In this document: piece after piece, positions 1 through 11,114 of the stretch
Position numbering within the stretch: the first letter of the stretch is position 1
Layout of the letters: each line of letters opens with the position of its first letter
From: Larix sibirica
Taxonomy: Eukaryota > Streptophyta > Pinopsida > Pinales > Pinaceae
Reading direction: 5' to 3'
Length of the DNA stretch: 43,908 nt
Assembly: GCA_004151065.3 (NCBI GenBank)
Contig: NWUY0304794130.1
Coordinates: 1 to 43,908, forward strand
The notes under the pieces: model-generated
Databases searched by the model: none
What the model was told of the DNA's origin: nothing
The model's input: only the letters and a program-made list of their open reading frames with translations
Made by a program: the position numbers and the translations under genes

Positions 1-1440
1 TAATAACACCAAAGAGAGCATAATGCCTTATAAAGCGATTTTTTTACGCTTAAGGTAAGGCGTAAACTAAGATAATAACTAGAGATATAATAAAGTGATT
101 TTGCCGGAAGAACTCCATAGAACGTCTCATTAGTCAGAGATTAATATCTAACTGTGTCCTCTCTTGTATCCTTGTGGAACACTAAGGCAGTCTTTTAGGA
201 GATAGTTCGTTACATAAGGCATTGCTCTGGTTATTCCAACCCTCTCTAATAAAGTAAGATGGGTCCAAATATGTCCTCTAGTACGCAATAGTATGGGATG
301 CCTTGCTTGATGGTGGGTATACAGACTCTCTCGTGCACCTGTAGGCCTTTCTCATGCTTATGGCCGTTCTCTCAATTGGCGGACTGAGATAGATTTCTTT
401 AATATCTGTTGATACAAAGTATACCTTCTGAGTTAAAGCTGTTGGAATAGGACAGTGGAGGGCACTTGGCAATCTTCTCTATCTAATGGTAATGGAGGAG
501 TTTTTCAATAACCTAAAAATTATATTGATTTCATTAAGGATCAGGCACAATCTTCTTTTAAGGTATTGCAAGATACATAATCCCGTCTCAAGGTCTTGTC
601 CGTTGCGACCGAACCTCAACCACTATATCCATCCATGTTGGATCCTGTGACTTTATATATATCTATAGTGATGTAGGAATAGAGAGAGCTAGAACCAAAA
701 TAGAGGAAATGAAATAAATAAGAGTAGAGACTTATTAAGTGAAAAAGAATTGACTTAGCTCATATTCCTTACTATGCTTACTTTTCAATGGTATATCGGA
801 ATGAGGTATATTCTCTCTAGTCTTTGTTCTTTTTTATTCTAAGATTATGTGGGGATTCGGGCTCTTCTGTCCTATTCTTCCTTTGCAGTACATTAGGGGG
901 CCTTCTATACTAGAGCTGAGTTGTAATAGGCTAAATTTTAGCTCGAGGATTGGGTCTCACAAAAGAATGGGGATATCGACCTTGCTTTACATCGGTTATA
1001 TAATTAGCCATAGATTTAAGCAACTTAGTCACTTCTTCCAGGATCATAGGCATTTTACCAAAAGAGAAAGTTAGGTTCCTTGCTTCTCTTCGTATCAGGG
1101 TATTCTCTTAGGAGGGTCATATCTGGTCTTAAGCAATATCCCTAAGGCCCTCATCTTACTCTCTAGGTCTTCTGCATCATTGAACATGGAATCTAGGTAT
1201 GTTTACTTAGTTTCTATTAAACGCAAGGTAAACTTAGCTTCGAAAGTAGCAGCATATGTTACCATGGTAGTAAGCTAAGATGGTTTAACAATATCAGGGA
1301 TATGGTGATAGAGTTTGCAAATACTACTTGTCAAATCTGGGACTATCTCACCCTTATTTCTATTAAGGGTATTTAAGTATGAACTGAAACTAGAACTAAT
1401 GGAGTGGGTAGGAGTACCCCTCACTAATTAACAGTTTTTG
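1..1440. other. Unassigned non-coding DNA
   Basis: I recognise no gene here. The longest open frames are about 60 to 75 codons and are not convincing. Around 490-600 the plus strand reads briefly like a peptide (DFIKDQAQSSFKVLQDT), which has a transposon-gag feel but no diagnostic motif. The first 110 bases contain a short imperfect direct repeat (ataaagcgatttt near 31 and ataaagtgatttt near 90). Confidence 0.6.
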
Positions 1441-1639
1441 ACCCATAGACCTATAGCTATGTGCCCGGGTTTATTATGGTGAACTTCATATCCGAACCTT
1501 TTTTTGGAGATCGTTGCTTGCAATCCATTCACTCCCGAAACCATAAACTATGCCTACCGAAACCACTAAATACAGGAAAGCGATCCAGCCTCTATTACAA
1601 AAGTGACCAATGTATGGTCAGAGCTTTAACTGAAATGTA

Positions 1640-2105
1640 CAAAGCCTGAACTCTCCCCCAGACCTCCCTCCTACTAACAAAAAGTTGAGATTTCCTGTCC
1701 TCTTAAATAAAACCTCCTGTCTAATCACTTGCAAGGAGAATAAATTATCCCAAAATGTATGCTTCCCATCGTAAGGGCCATACACGTTAATCACAGTAAT
1801 GGTAAATCCCAAGCTTTTACTGTTAATTTAGTGCACAGCCCTGAGAACACAACAAAGGAGTTAGTCCATTCAAGACTCGGCCTCCACCCGGTAATAAAGC
1901 CACCGAAAATACCCACTGAGTAAATAGCAAAAAACTCCCAACCCTTCCTTAAGGCACTTCCTAAGACTATTAATAAAAGCATCCCCACTACCCATAGTTT
2001 TTTGTACCTTCAATATTTCTGGTCTTTCAACAACTTCGACAATTCTTTATAGGGCCAGTCATTTGTTCTGACTGCCCAATCCTATAGCATTCAAGATAGA
2101 AGAAT
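1640..2105 (-). pseudogene. LINE ORF2 endonuclease domain, degenerate fragment
   Basis: This is a relic of the apurinic/apyrimidinic-type endonuclease at the N terminus of plant LINE ORF2, the enzyme that nicks target DNA for target-primed reverse transcription. Reading down from about 2100, the pieces are LNAIGLGSQNK, then KTMGSGDAFI, then KGWEFFAIYSVGIFGG and FITGWRPSLEWTNSFVVFSG (up to 1988). After a frame change near 1800 comes TVINVYGPYDGKHTFWDNLF, then GNLNFLL. These follow the family order: N-terminal strand, SGG-TGW block, NVYGP block and GDxN block. The catalytic Asp of the GDxN motif reads Asn (GNLN), and several stops interrupt it. No reverse transcriptase part follows, so the copy is 3'-truncated or scrambled. 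The ORF1-like segment lies immediately upstream in the same orientation. Confidence 0.8.
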
Positions 2106-2189
2106 CATTTCTTTTTACCTTCATCTTGGGCTTGCTAGCTCTAAATACCCCCGTAATAGTACGTTGTTTTCCTTGTAGGATTTCAATAA

Positions 2190-3045
2190 CAACTTTATCC
2201 TATGCACGTTGCATAAAATACTTTTTTACCACAGAACCAAATGTTGGAGTATAATGCTCCATTATAACTAAATGAGAAATGTAAAAAGAACTTGAATATT
2301 CGTGTGTTAGGCATACTTAATGAAGAGATATTAATGAGGTGGTTAGAATGTACGGTAAATCCAACTACCCAACGAATTACATAAAAGGGAAGCACTCCCA
2401 TTGTCTCAATTTACCTCATCGTAATAAAAGCATATATTTGACATGAGTCCCTTTATAGTTATGTCTGCATCTTTTTTGTGTGCTTTAAATTGAAACACCA
2501 AGACTTAATTGAAAATGGCGATCCAAACCCAAACCTCCTTAACTGGGCCCACCTCTAACACTATTATGTTTTCTTAACCTTAATTCATATTGACTTTTCC
2601 CTTTACATTCAGCAACACCCCCTTCCTTCTATAATTAAGTAAACTCCTCCCCCAAATAAATATCTGGACCCTTACTAGACTCGGAACTGAAACTGCAAAT
2701 ATAAGACCCCTTCTTTTACCCTTATGCGAAACCCTATTATTCCCAACACCTTAAGAAGAAGTTGACCAACTATCCTTGCCCTCTCTTTGGTCGAGCAAGC
2801 AATAAACCTTCAAATTGAAACTTGAAACAAAAACACTAGGCTTACGAATTTGGGAGACTTACCTGTATCTTCGCGACCAATCGCCTCAGACGATGCATGA
2901 GCCAACGAACTAGTGTACTTAGCCATCTCAGCTGCTGGAGATGTGATTGGAGGAAGCTTAGCTTTATTCGGCTCCCCCGCATTACTCCTAGAGTGGGAGA
3001 GCAAAAGAATAACCCTTAGCGAGGTGATTGGCTGGCTGATCAAGA
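2190..3045 (-). pseudogene. Possible LINE ORF1 remnant upstream of the ORF2 relic
   Basis: An open stretch at 2810-3043 reads KLPPITSPAAEMAKYTSSLA and then GREDTGKSPKFVSLVFLFQ. This resembles the Ser/Pro/Ala-rich head of plant LINE ORF1 proteins that precedes a DUF4283-like domain. Farther down the same strand are ERARIVGQLLLKVLGIIGF and, at 2195-2401, PYVIRWVVGFTVHSNHL- and NIWFCGKKVF-like pieces, in several frames. The assignment rests mainly on position, since it directly precedes the ORF2 endonuclease relic on the same strand, and on general resemblance. No zinc knuckle can be read intact. It could instead be an unrelated low-complexity frame. Confidence 0.4.
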
Positions 3046-3047
3046 GG

Positions 3048-3067
3048 TTATAACTAATTAGTTATAA
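3048..3067. repeat. Perfect 20-bp palindrome
   Basis: The sequence ttataactaattagttataa is its own reverse complement across all 20 bases. It sits at the upstream end of the LINE-like relic, just before an abrupt change in composition. It may mark an insertion junction or be chance in AT-rich DNA. Confidence 0.75.
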
Positions 3068-3099
3068 GCCGAGAACGCGTAATGAGGACCCGTAGGGAC

Positions 3100-3460
3100 T
3101 CGACTGACTAAAGGAGAGGCTATTTTCTAGAACTGTTAGCCAATCTTGTTAAATAAAAACCTCACTTTACGTGCCCGCCGCTCTCCTTACGTAGGAAGGG
3201 GAGGTTTTCTATATTTTATTTCCAACCAAACTTAGTGCCTGCGCCCAACTTGGTAGGCCATCTCTCAATCTCTAAATTAATTGGTGCTCTTTTCGATGCG
3301 TAAATCCAGGCAGGGTCTAAGTGTATCGATCGGTGTCAAGTTATTGGATGTATAGACCAAAACTAGGGGATCAAAGCAATTGGGCATGGATAAAAGAAAA
3401 AAAACCATTGTACACCATGAAGGAGATCAAGTTTTAACATCAGAGGTGCCATATCCAACT
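3100..3460. other. Unassigned spacer
   Basis: No coding potential is visible. The start (about 3104-3125) carries gactaaaggagaggct, which is a near match to a word at 16172-16190 and resembles the gaccgaagggagggcaag repeat at 8502 and 43890. Confidence 0.5.
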
Positions 3461-3469
3461 ACTTAGCCG

Positions 3470-3900
3470 TAAATTTTGGGCATGAGAATGGAAACGTTTG
3501 GCCAAGGGAATGGTTGTACTTGTTTTCTAGAATCACTCAAGGTGGAAAGTAATTTGAATGGGCTCAAATCATTGAGGATGAACTGAACCACCAGCTAGTA
3601 AAGGTAAAATATGATAAACACTCAAACGTTTTTATGTACAGATATCTTTTCTGGTTAATCACAGAACTACTTAAACCAAGAAGGTTAGGTATAATGTAAA
3701 AAATGCCCATCTCCCAATCATGTACAACTACACAAGAATGTAGACAAGATATCTCCATGAATTCGACAAAAATGTGGAAGATATTGTCATAAGATGGTGT
3801 TCAGTATTGGAAAGGGAGTAATATTATAAAACCCCCAGATTCGAGACAAGAGGAATGTTGAGGGTAGAAGCCATTCGATACTGGCTCAAAATAGTAGAGT
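3470..3900 (+). other. Coding-like stretch of unknown origin
   Basis: The plus strand reads WAQIIEDELNHQLVKVKYDK, then MYRYLFWLITELLKP, with later stops. CpG is scarce here, as in the transposon relics. The wording resembles helical segments seen in plant retroelement or PMD proteins, but no catalytic or zinc motif is present. I cannot name a family. Confidence 0.25.
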
Positions 3901-4294
3901 ATTCATATCTTATAGTTTTGGGATTCCATGATCACCCTACAGCTCTACCAATTATGTAATAAGTGACATCACCTTGAGAGAACAATGTAAAAAGGTCATT
4001 ATCTAAAATAGATACGTCTTAGAAAAGAAGCGCAAGGGAGCACCAATGACACCCCCATTCAGCAATCAAATATTACCGGCCGGGCCAATTCATAGGGAAG
4101 CCTTCGTAAAATTTGCATTATAGCCGAAAGGTCTCCTTTCATAATAATACTGATGCTCGTAGTCGGTCTCAGGGCGGCTCGCTAACGATCTACTAAATCC
4201 CGCCTGGTACAACTAATTAAGTGTCCAATATATTTCTTTATAAGTGCAGACTCTAATTTGAGAACTGCTGATCTTCCAGGTCGAGGCCTGTTCC

Positions 4295-4395
4295 AGTCTT
4301 AATATCGTGACTAACGAATTAACTAACGAATTAATTAACTGTTAGTAAACTCAGCTTAATCCCACGACTAACTAATTAGTTCATTAGTCGGTCTA
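4295..4395. repeat. Decayed actaacgaatta array with hairpin
   Basis: The word actaacgaatta occurs twice in tandem near 4310-4332, with related actaactaattag at about 4368. A stem cgactaa (4365-4371) pairs with ttagtcg (4384-4390) around a palindromic ctaattag core. Confidence 0.6.
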
Positions 4396-4424
4396 TCCGT
4401 TCACAGCACAACGAATAAAATGAT

Positions 4425-4830
4425 TACCCGGTTGCTTGTTTGGTCAGCCAGCCACCAGTTTGAGGATATTAAACTAGACCCGCTTGCTTGTTGTTCAGTC
4501 AGTATGTCAGTTCTCGTCGCATAGGGAGTAAGCCACCATATGTTCTCACCTAGGAGGGAGTCAGTCTGTTGCCGGACAAATAACTCGATTGCCAAACATA
4601 TTACTTGCTTTGTTGCCAAAACACATAGACGGTGTTGCCAAATTGGTCAGCAAGAATCGAAGGGATATTAAACAATTAGTCGGTGTTGCTTTGTTGCCAG
4701 ATAGGAAGATTTGAAAATAAACACTTAGGAGGATTTCAAAAAACTTAGTCAGTGTTGCTTTGTTGCCGGACAGCAATGATTGTCCAAACTCAGCAGTGAT
4801 TGCCCCAACTACTTGCCTTGTTGCCGTGTT
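4425..4830. repeat. Decayed tttgttgcc / tcagtgttgc tandem array
   Basis: Copies of a word close to agtcagtgttgctttgttgc recur near 4561, 4600, 4630, 4678, 4747 and 4805, at spacings of roughly 30 to 70 bases. The related words gcttgtttggtcagcc (4431) and gcttgcttgttgttcag (4482) precede them. Copies are diverged but clearly kin. The minus-strand open frames here (FGNKAS, SGNKAT repeats) are only translations of the array. Confidence 0.8.
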
Positions 4831-4834
4831 CCCT

Positions 4835-5690
4835 GTACCCGCTGTTTTTCCGCCCGCCGTTGGAATGGGATGAGATAGGAAGGAATGGATACTATTTTCT
4901 CTGTCTCTGTGCCTAGATTTGTTAGTCCGGTATCACCTGATTATGGGGGACCTGTTCAACGTAGGGTAGGTAGTTCTACCCTCAGCAGCTTAGGTTTGCG
5001 TATTTCCCTATCAGTTCAAACCCTTCCTTTTTTTCTTTTAGTTTCCCACTCCTCCCCCCTTTCGACTGTTATTTGTAAAAGTCTTCCGAGCTGGCTTAGC
5101 TGTCCCGATTAGAGAGGCGAAAGCTGGCTGGGGTTACTTTATCTGTTTCGGTTCAAATCCAGACGTCTCTGTTGTGTGGTTTTAACGCTTCAGATGAAAA
5201 GAGCAACAATAGTTTTTTTTATACGTAATTATACACCGATCATTCATATTATATATGTAAGTACGCGGAGCCATATTGACCCTGCCTCCTTCCCGATTTC
5301 TTCGCCGCCATTGCTCCGATACGGAATGCGGAGATGCAATGCTCCGATGGATGCTCTTGGGACCGTATATCCAACTGATGGTTTGTCAAGCAATAATTAT
5401 GCCTCACTCTTTTATCTTAAGTAGACAGGGAATTTCCACCCTTTTGTTTAATGCGCATATTCAACAGTCTTGAACTACACTCTAAGTTGTGCTTTCGCCT
5501 TCCTTCTAAGTTTTGAATCGCTTTCTGCCATATCTTATAGTCGGGAAACTCTCTTTTGTTGTGGAAGTTCATGTGCAGCGCAACTATTCAGGTAACCACC
5601 CACGGTGCAAAGACAATGAATGTGCATATGGAGCAGGGAACTAAAACTGAAAGCGTACGGATTAACTTGCCAAATCAAAAGCATAATTAC
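4835..5690. other. Unassigned spacer with overlapping small open frames
   Basis: Several 65-82-codon open frames overlap in different phases (for example 4885-5112 and 5176-5424), with no recognisable domain. A tRNA-like string at 5112-5173 was considered and rejected. I see no promoter or RNA gene. Confidence 0.5.
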
Positions 5691-5774
5691 ATCTATTTAT
5701 GTTAGCTACGATCTCTATCATCCGCCGTAGTGCTCAACGAATCGTTATGCCTTCTGTTCCCATTCATTTTTCTC

Positions 5775-5895
5775 TCCACTGGAAGGCTCTTAGTTGGAAG
5801 GTTTCCTTGGAAGACCCTCTCTTTGGGAGGCTCTGTCTGTATGGAAGGCTGCTTTGTTTGGCAGGCCCTCTTTGGAAGGCTTCCTTTGGTGAGGT
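5775..5895. repeat. Decayed tggaaggctt array
   Basis: Variants of tggaaggct / ggaggctctgt / tttggcaggccctc recur about every 15-25 bases over 120 bp. The open frames at 5699-5989 and 5730-5936 cross this array and appear to be by-products of it. Confidence 0.75.
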
Positions 5896-6082
5896 CTATA
5901 CTAGACTGCCCCTTATTTCATTTTTTATTTGGGTAGGTATCCAAGAACGAATCCACTCGTTAAACTCACAACCTCGGAATGGGTTATGACGATCCATCTA
6001 AAGAGATATGGGCAGGTATGAGGAGTATAACCCTAGATTCATAGCTGTTGATTGATGCCCCCCGGTCAATATCCTTCTGTAA

Positions 6083-6290
6083 AAGTGAAGGGTAACCCCG
6101 ACTCTAGGGAAACGAAGACGAGCGATCCCCTGGCATTTTCTTTTCCGCCAGCCCCCCCACCAGCCCCCCCCACCAAATAAATACTTAGCGAAGTACTTAA
6201 GTATTCCCGTTTCCGGGCTATCCCAACCAAAGTGTCCTTCCATTTTAGCTGTAATTCTAGATTGAGGTAGATTGTATATTTTTGGGGCAT
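6083..6290. repeat. Dispersed repeat family A, copy 1
   Basis: The stretch gggaaacgaagacgagcgat...cccctgg...ttttccgcca aligns with gtcaaacgaagtcgagcgag...cccctgt...tgttccgcca at 8782-8818. Similarity continues downstream (tatcccaaccaaagtgtc against tattccaatccaatttct; tatatttttggggcat against ctattttggcattttt). An embedded run of C and A residues near 6145-6175 makes a local homopolymer patch. Confidence 0.7.
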
Positions 6291-6314
6291 GTTTATCTGA
6301 TGTTTATCATTCAG

Positions 6315-6390
6315 GTCAAAAGCCAGGGGTCTGGGTAAAGGTGAAGCTGCGTGCAGGTCTGTCTGTTCCGGCAGGCATAATGGGACTTAC
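6315..6390. repeat. Dispersed repeat family A, possible copy 2
   Basis: A stretch near 6324-6384 (ccaggggtctgggtaaag...ttccggcaggcataat) resembles the core of family A. On the minus strand the three copies give related peptides (PARSFTFTQTPGF here, GARSTSFDQHLGFTYTS at 8756). This copy is the most diverged. Confidence 0.45.
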
Positions 6391-6957
6391 AAAGAACTTC
6401 CTCCTATGTTGAACGAATAGAATGGTATGGCATTGTCTGTGATAGGGAAGTTGAATTAGGGGGAGAGTAAAGGTAAGGCAAAGTGTCGGGAGGTTGTAGT
6501 AGTTGTTGTTCGGCAAGGTTCATTAGAGTTGATGGATAGGTGAGTTAATAGATTTTCTGGTCAAATTGGCCTAACGTCAAAACTTCTTGATTGCTCTTCT
6601 ATTATATATATGTGAAAACGCTAAAAAGCTAATCACACGCGACCTCTCTCTCTCACAACCTGGGTATGAGTTATGTTATAACGTATATAGACTTCACACG
6701 GTTGTCTCACTATATAATGAATCCCCCCCTTTGCTAAAAACAACCCTCTGTCTCAATATACTGGCTATAAGCCCTGCATAAAAGCCTTATCTCTTTTTGT
6801 GGGTGCACCAAACATTATCTATTGACCCACCCACCTAACTTCACACGAGGTGTAACCGAGAAGGCAAGGTCTACGAGCTGCTGATGTAATTAAAGCATGT
6901 AGAGATACCGGGGTTAATTAGAGAGAAGAGAGAAACGCTCTGAAAAGGTATGGTTTA

Positions 6958-7165
6958 TAGTGACTATAATCCAGTTTGAAAGCCCGATGAAGGATTATTG
7001 GACATATCAAAGTAGCATTTTTATTAACAATAATCCTAAATACTTATTGGGTGGGGGGCGTACCTCAGGAGAGCGGCTCCGCTCCATGAATGAGTAAGTT
7101 TGTGAAATATCTGTTGGTAAGCCAAGTTGTAACCCTTTTCTGATCCGGTTTTGCCGGGAATGTGG
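6958..7165. repeat. Diverged direct duplication B, copy 1
   Basis: Shares an ordered series of words with 7985-8135: atccagtttgaaagcccgat against atccggtttgattacccgat, then gtagcatttttattaacaat against gtggcattttcattaacaat (both followed by aat), then cttttctgatccggt against ctttttcgatccagg. The order and spacing are conserved, which indicates a segmental duplication about 1 kb apart. Confidence 0.75.
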
Positions 7166-7723
7166 GGCTAAAAATATAGCTGTAGCTCTCCCTCTTTTGG
7201 CCTCGGGCAAGCTTAAACAATAATTGAAAACATGGGGTCAAGCAGTAAGACTCAATCATCATTTAATGTCCTCAAGGTTATAAGGTTCTATCCGGTAGGG
7301 GTAATCACCAGGGAACTATTTGTCCTAAAGGTTGTATGTATAAGTCCAATTGAATTGGATAATTGCGAGGGGACCTATTCTGGGTAACCAAGCAAGCTGT
7401 TGTAGCTATCCTTCCAGCCTCATCAAGCTGTCTGTATGGATCCTTAAACAAGTGGATTTAAAGGGTTAGCGATCAGTGCCTTTCGTCATGTTGGCAAGTG
7501 GAAAATGTGCAAGCAGCACACCTTAGCATAACCTCTGTTTGTTTCACTTCAACAGGCCAAACACTAAATATACCTCTCTCTCGGTCAACCTTTGCATACA
7601 GAACCTATAGTGAAATCTATATACTTTCCAGCAGCTAAACAAGCAGATAAAGCCTTTGTTTCTTTCTTGGTGTACCTTAAACTATCCATTTGTAGTAGTT
7701 GTCTGTCTGTTGGTCTGCCGTAA

Positions 7724-7830
7724 TGCCCACTTAGGAGGTGAAAATAGGACTGCCCACGCACCCTCTCATTGGGGTAAGCCAAGACTGCCCACTACTCCAG
7801 AAAGCTCTGCCCACTTTGGAGGGAGTAAAA
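7724..7830. repeat. Decayed tgcccactt-aggagg array
   Basis: The word tgcccac starts at 7724, 7751, 7786 and 7808, followed at varying distance by ggagg or ctccag. Unit length is about 22-35 bp. The plus-strand open frame 7656-7895 runs through it and is not credible as a gene. Confidence 0.75.
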
Positions 7831-7984
7831 AAGGACTCCTCATAATACAAAGACGTCAAATAGGTGTGTTCTACTTACTAACCTGGGCTATCTAAGGGTA
7901 GATCCAGAAGGGTAAAGGACTAAGCACGCTTGGCAAAATACAGTTTATCCGAGAGAAAGGCTATACAAAGTATATAGTTAATAG

Positions 7985-8135
7985 CGATGAAAATCCGGTT
8001 TGATTACCCGATTCAATTATGTCTCAGACTTCCCAAAGTGGCATTTTCATTAACAATAATCTATGAATGAGGAGGTTTTTGGAACCTGTTGTAAGTGAAC
8101 TTGTATCCTTTTTCGATCCAGGTAAGCCAGGTAAA
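7985..8135. repeat. Diverged direct duplication B, copy 2
   Basis: Partner of 6958-7165, with the same order of conserved words. Copy 2 lacks the ggtggggggcgtacctc segment found after the attaacaataat word in copy 1. Confidence 0.75.
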
Positions 8136-8474
8136 GTGTGTCATCGATCTGTAACGCTCCTTTTATAATCCTAATGGGTTCAAGCGAAAGCGATCAACCA
8201 CAAACCACGAACAAGGAGGCAAGCACCCGGCAAGTAGCCCACACCTTCTCGATCCAACATTTTGGGGGTGCTCTTGGCTCGCGAAAAATACTATACTACC
8301 TCTATGGGTATTTTTCCTTTCCTTAAGGCAATGTGGATTGGTAAATAAGGATCGGTAACGGCTTAATGGAGTATTGTTAAAAGCTGAATGTGTGAACTGC
8401 AAGCGTAAAGGGGGATTGTTCCTCCCGGAAGGCGTAATGCATATAGTACTGACTTGTGCTTCCCGAAAGGAAAG

Positions 8475-8530
8475 GCTTGCTTGACCAAAGGTATACTTGC
8501 TTGACCGAAGGGAGGGCAAGGGAGGGCAAG
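8475..8530 (+). repeat. 46-bp repeat, internal copy, with extra 10-bp unit
   Basis: Bases 8475-8520 are identical to the last 46 bases of the window (43863-43908). Internally the element has two ttgcttgacc(a/g)aagg units, then the 10-mer ggagggcaag, which is repeated once more at 8521-8530 in this copy. Flanks differ at the left edge (gg here, aa at the other copy). Confidence 0.95.
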
Positions 8531-8744
8531 GTTTTTTCTTATTTCTCTGTTTGGTCTGTCTTTGAAGGGGAGTTGAACTGGTAAGTAACATAGAATCACC
8601 CACTTCCTTTTTGGTATGGGTGGGTACTGAAAGCGAAAGGAGGGAATGTATTGGGAACTGAACGCGTAAGGATAACCGAGAGCCTAAAGTGTATATGCTG
8701 ATCGAAACCTGTATCTCTTCTTTTTATTGCCGCCGTCTCTGTAT

Positions 8745-8950
8745 AACGTAGGAGGTATAGGTAAAACCCAGGTGTTGGTCAAACGAAGTCGAGCGAGCCC
8801 CTGTCTTTTGTTCCGCCATAGGGGGGCGTAGCCTGAAGTTATCCTGGCTCGGGTTATTCCAATCCAATTTCTTCTTATTCTTCCTTCCGTTTGAGTTGTA
8901 TTTATGGAGTTTATAGCTTCTATTTTGGCATTTTTCTAAATAGAAAGGTG
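8745..8950. repeat. Dispersed repeat family A, copy 3
   Basis: Partner of 6083-6290 (see there). Beyond the core, 9050-9080 (attatatatatgtaaaaatg) also parallels 6600-6620 (attatatatatgtgaaaacg), so the duplicated block may be several hundred bases long with indels. Confidence 0.7.
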
Positions 8951-9224
8951 CTGCACTGCCCATAATAGGTACAGAAGAACATAACGGGTTAATGTTGGGG
9001 AATTAGTATCTAAAGAAAGCGTACTGAAAGTGCCCTAACTCAACAAAATTTATTATTGTTTATTATATATATGTAAAAATGCAAACACAAAAGAATAACG
9101 CGCCCACTAAAGCGTAGCGCGTCTGTACCTATTTTTCCGAATTATTATTATTGATCAATGCTTAAACAAAACAAAGGCAATACTAATCACTTCTGTGTGT
9201 GGACTTTCAAGTATATAACTATCT

Positions 9225-9310
9225 CCTCTTGTATTTCCATCTATCCCCGGATCTGTCCATCCATCTATCTATCCCTGTATCTTTCCATGTATCCCCTCTA
9301 TCCAGAGGTC
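9225..9310. repeat. Impure ctatccatctatc microsatellite
   Basis: Pyrimidine-rich run of (c/t)atc and ccatctatc words. It generates the overlapping open frames at 9158-9466 and 9199-9531, which are therefore not counted as genes. Confidence 0.8.
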
Positions 9311-9539
9311 TCTATCGTGTTATGTTTCTCTGTTGCTCTGGGCCGACTCCTGGACTTGATCCGCCATGTTTATTTATCTCCACACAGAATACCGCCCTGT
9401 ATATTATCTCCCCATGTGCTGGTCGCTCTGTTGATTCTTCTCTCCGCGTCGTCCAACGCTGTGTGATTCTAGACGTATCTAACCTGCCCCATCCATCTCC
9501 TAAAACTTGTATTAGACTTTATTTCTACTGAACTAATAC

Positions 9540-9690
9540 TTGGAATCTATTCCTTATAAATAAGTAGTATCTCCCTTGTAATATATCCTATTAGTAAACT
9601 CCTTACTTCTCACAGGAATAGACTCTTACTCCTTATTAGTGAACTCATAACACTAAACAACAGACTCATTACTCATTAGTTGGAATATAG
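9540..9690. repeat. Decayed actcattagtgaactcc array
   Basis: Words such as cctattagtaaactcctta, ccttattagtgaactcat and ctcattactcattagttg recur about every 25-35 bp. Confidence 0.65.
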
Positions 9691-9699
9691 ACCCATTGT

Positions 9700-11030
9700 C
9701 GCTTGTTTAAGCCCGAACTTGCAACTGGTTCACCTAGACCACCGAGACCTACTGAACTTGCAACGATACCTAGGCCCTACCTGCCCGCATCTCGCCCCTA
9801 TCCCTAAAGGGTTAGCTGATCTCTTAGGGGAGCTTAAGAGTATTGGGTCTTACCTTTTCTCTTAGGACGGAACGGCCCGGGAAAGCTGGCTCCGGAACCT
9901 ACTTAATCGCGATCGAGGACTAATGACTGGCTGTAGGTAGATTTTGAGTTCAGTGTCTTCCTTCCTATTAAAAGGAGTAAAGACAAAGAGAGTTATTGCT
10001 TGCTTCTTCTCTCTTCAACGACTGACTCGCTCTTGCTTGTTATAAAGTGTAGAGTTTTTGCTTGCCTATTACTCTTCGTTAGACTGCCTTAGCTGCCATA
10101 TAAAGTATCACCAAAACAACTCAACTATAGCTAGAGTAAGATTCAGAGTGCAGGGCCTGCCCGCTGAGAGGAGCCCCTGAAGCCACCTTGTTAGGGTCTA
10201 TACTCGCTTGTCCTTGGAACTAGTACTAGATCTCAACCTAGGCCACCCCAACAAAAACTAGAGACCTAGCCCAGCCCTAGACCAATTTATTTGAACCGCC
10301 ACCTAGCCTTTTTAACCTTTACCTAGTCCTAACTGAAACCTATGGAAAACACCTATTTTACCTCCCCAAGGTAACTAGCAAACTTGCAGCACCCATAACC
10401 TAGACCTAACTTACTCTTCATTAACTTTTTCACCTCCATATTAGCTAATTATGCACAAAGATTTCCTATAAGACTAACCTTAATAAGCAGAGGGTAGGTC
10501 ACTCAATAAATAGAATATGCAGGTAGGTATAAGTGGATATTAGATAGAAACCACCTACGGATATACACCTACGGATATACACCTACTTGCACTTGCATCT
10601 CGTCACTTATCTTCTCGGACAGGAGGAGACTAGGGAACTTACCTTCAATTTCTTTCTCTTTGGATTAGCTTTAATTAGGAATTTCCACATATATTCTTTA
10701 ATTCAATCTATTCTTTATATTCATTAGGAGCATGAGGAAGACATATATAAGTTATATTCATTAAGATTTTACCGTTGGTTGGGAAATTGAACCAATCCTA
10801 GGTGCAATTTACCCATTGAATTCATAGGGAGATCCTAGTGAGGTATAGCTACTTTTATTACACATTTTTCTATGATATCCTATAGTATTTTTTTGTGCCC
10901 ATTGTGCCCGGAAAACATGCCAGGTTGAATTTACTTCTTATTATACCATACCAGACAAGGAAGATAGATGTCGCATCATGAAATTGTAAGAGTGTGACGT
11001 ATTATAATGTATGTTGTCATTTCCTCTATT
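9700..11030. other. Unassigned spacer with cctag-rich words and short tandem repeat
   Basis: No gene is visible. Between about 10180 and 10420 the word ac(c)tag(c)cc recurs many times (acctaggcc, agacctagccc, ccctagacc, cacctagcc, tacctagtcc, aacctagacc), suggesting a decayed array. At 10552-10586 a 14-bp unit cacctacggatata is repeated 2.5 times without a mismatch. The stretch 10600-11000 is plain AT-rich sequence. Confidence 0.6.
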
Positions 11031-11114
11031 GAAAGCTAGTTAGAGTGAGACAAACATAAATGAAATACGAAGGGGTGAGGCACGAAGTGAACGAACCTCC
11101 CCCATGAAGTCTAA

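Noticed and set aside
4425-4830. Possible CRISPR array
   Set aside because: Units are diverged with irregular spacing and no unique spacers of constant length, no cas-like gene exists in the window, and the sequence context is plant.
5112-5173. tRNA-like string: agagagg...ggttcaaatcc...cgtctct with a pairing acceptor stem
   Set aside because: The acceptor stem has one mismatch in seven pairs, the T stem is imperfect, and only about 30 bases lie between acceptor and T arm, too few for both D and anticodon arms. No anticodon loop can be placed. At best a decayed tRNA remnant.
8163-8603. 146-codon minus-strand open frame
   Set aside because: It overlaps the 46-bp repeat and other repeated words, a second minus frame covers the same DNA in another phase, and the peptide has no domain, signal or membrane segment.
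9158-9531. Two overlapping plus-strand frames of 102 and 110 codons
   Set aside because: Both are created by an impure ctatccatctatc tract followed by pyrimidine-rich DNA.
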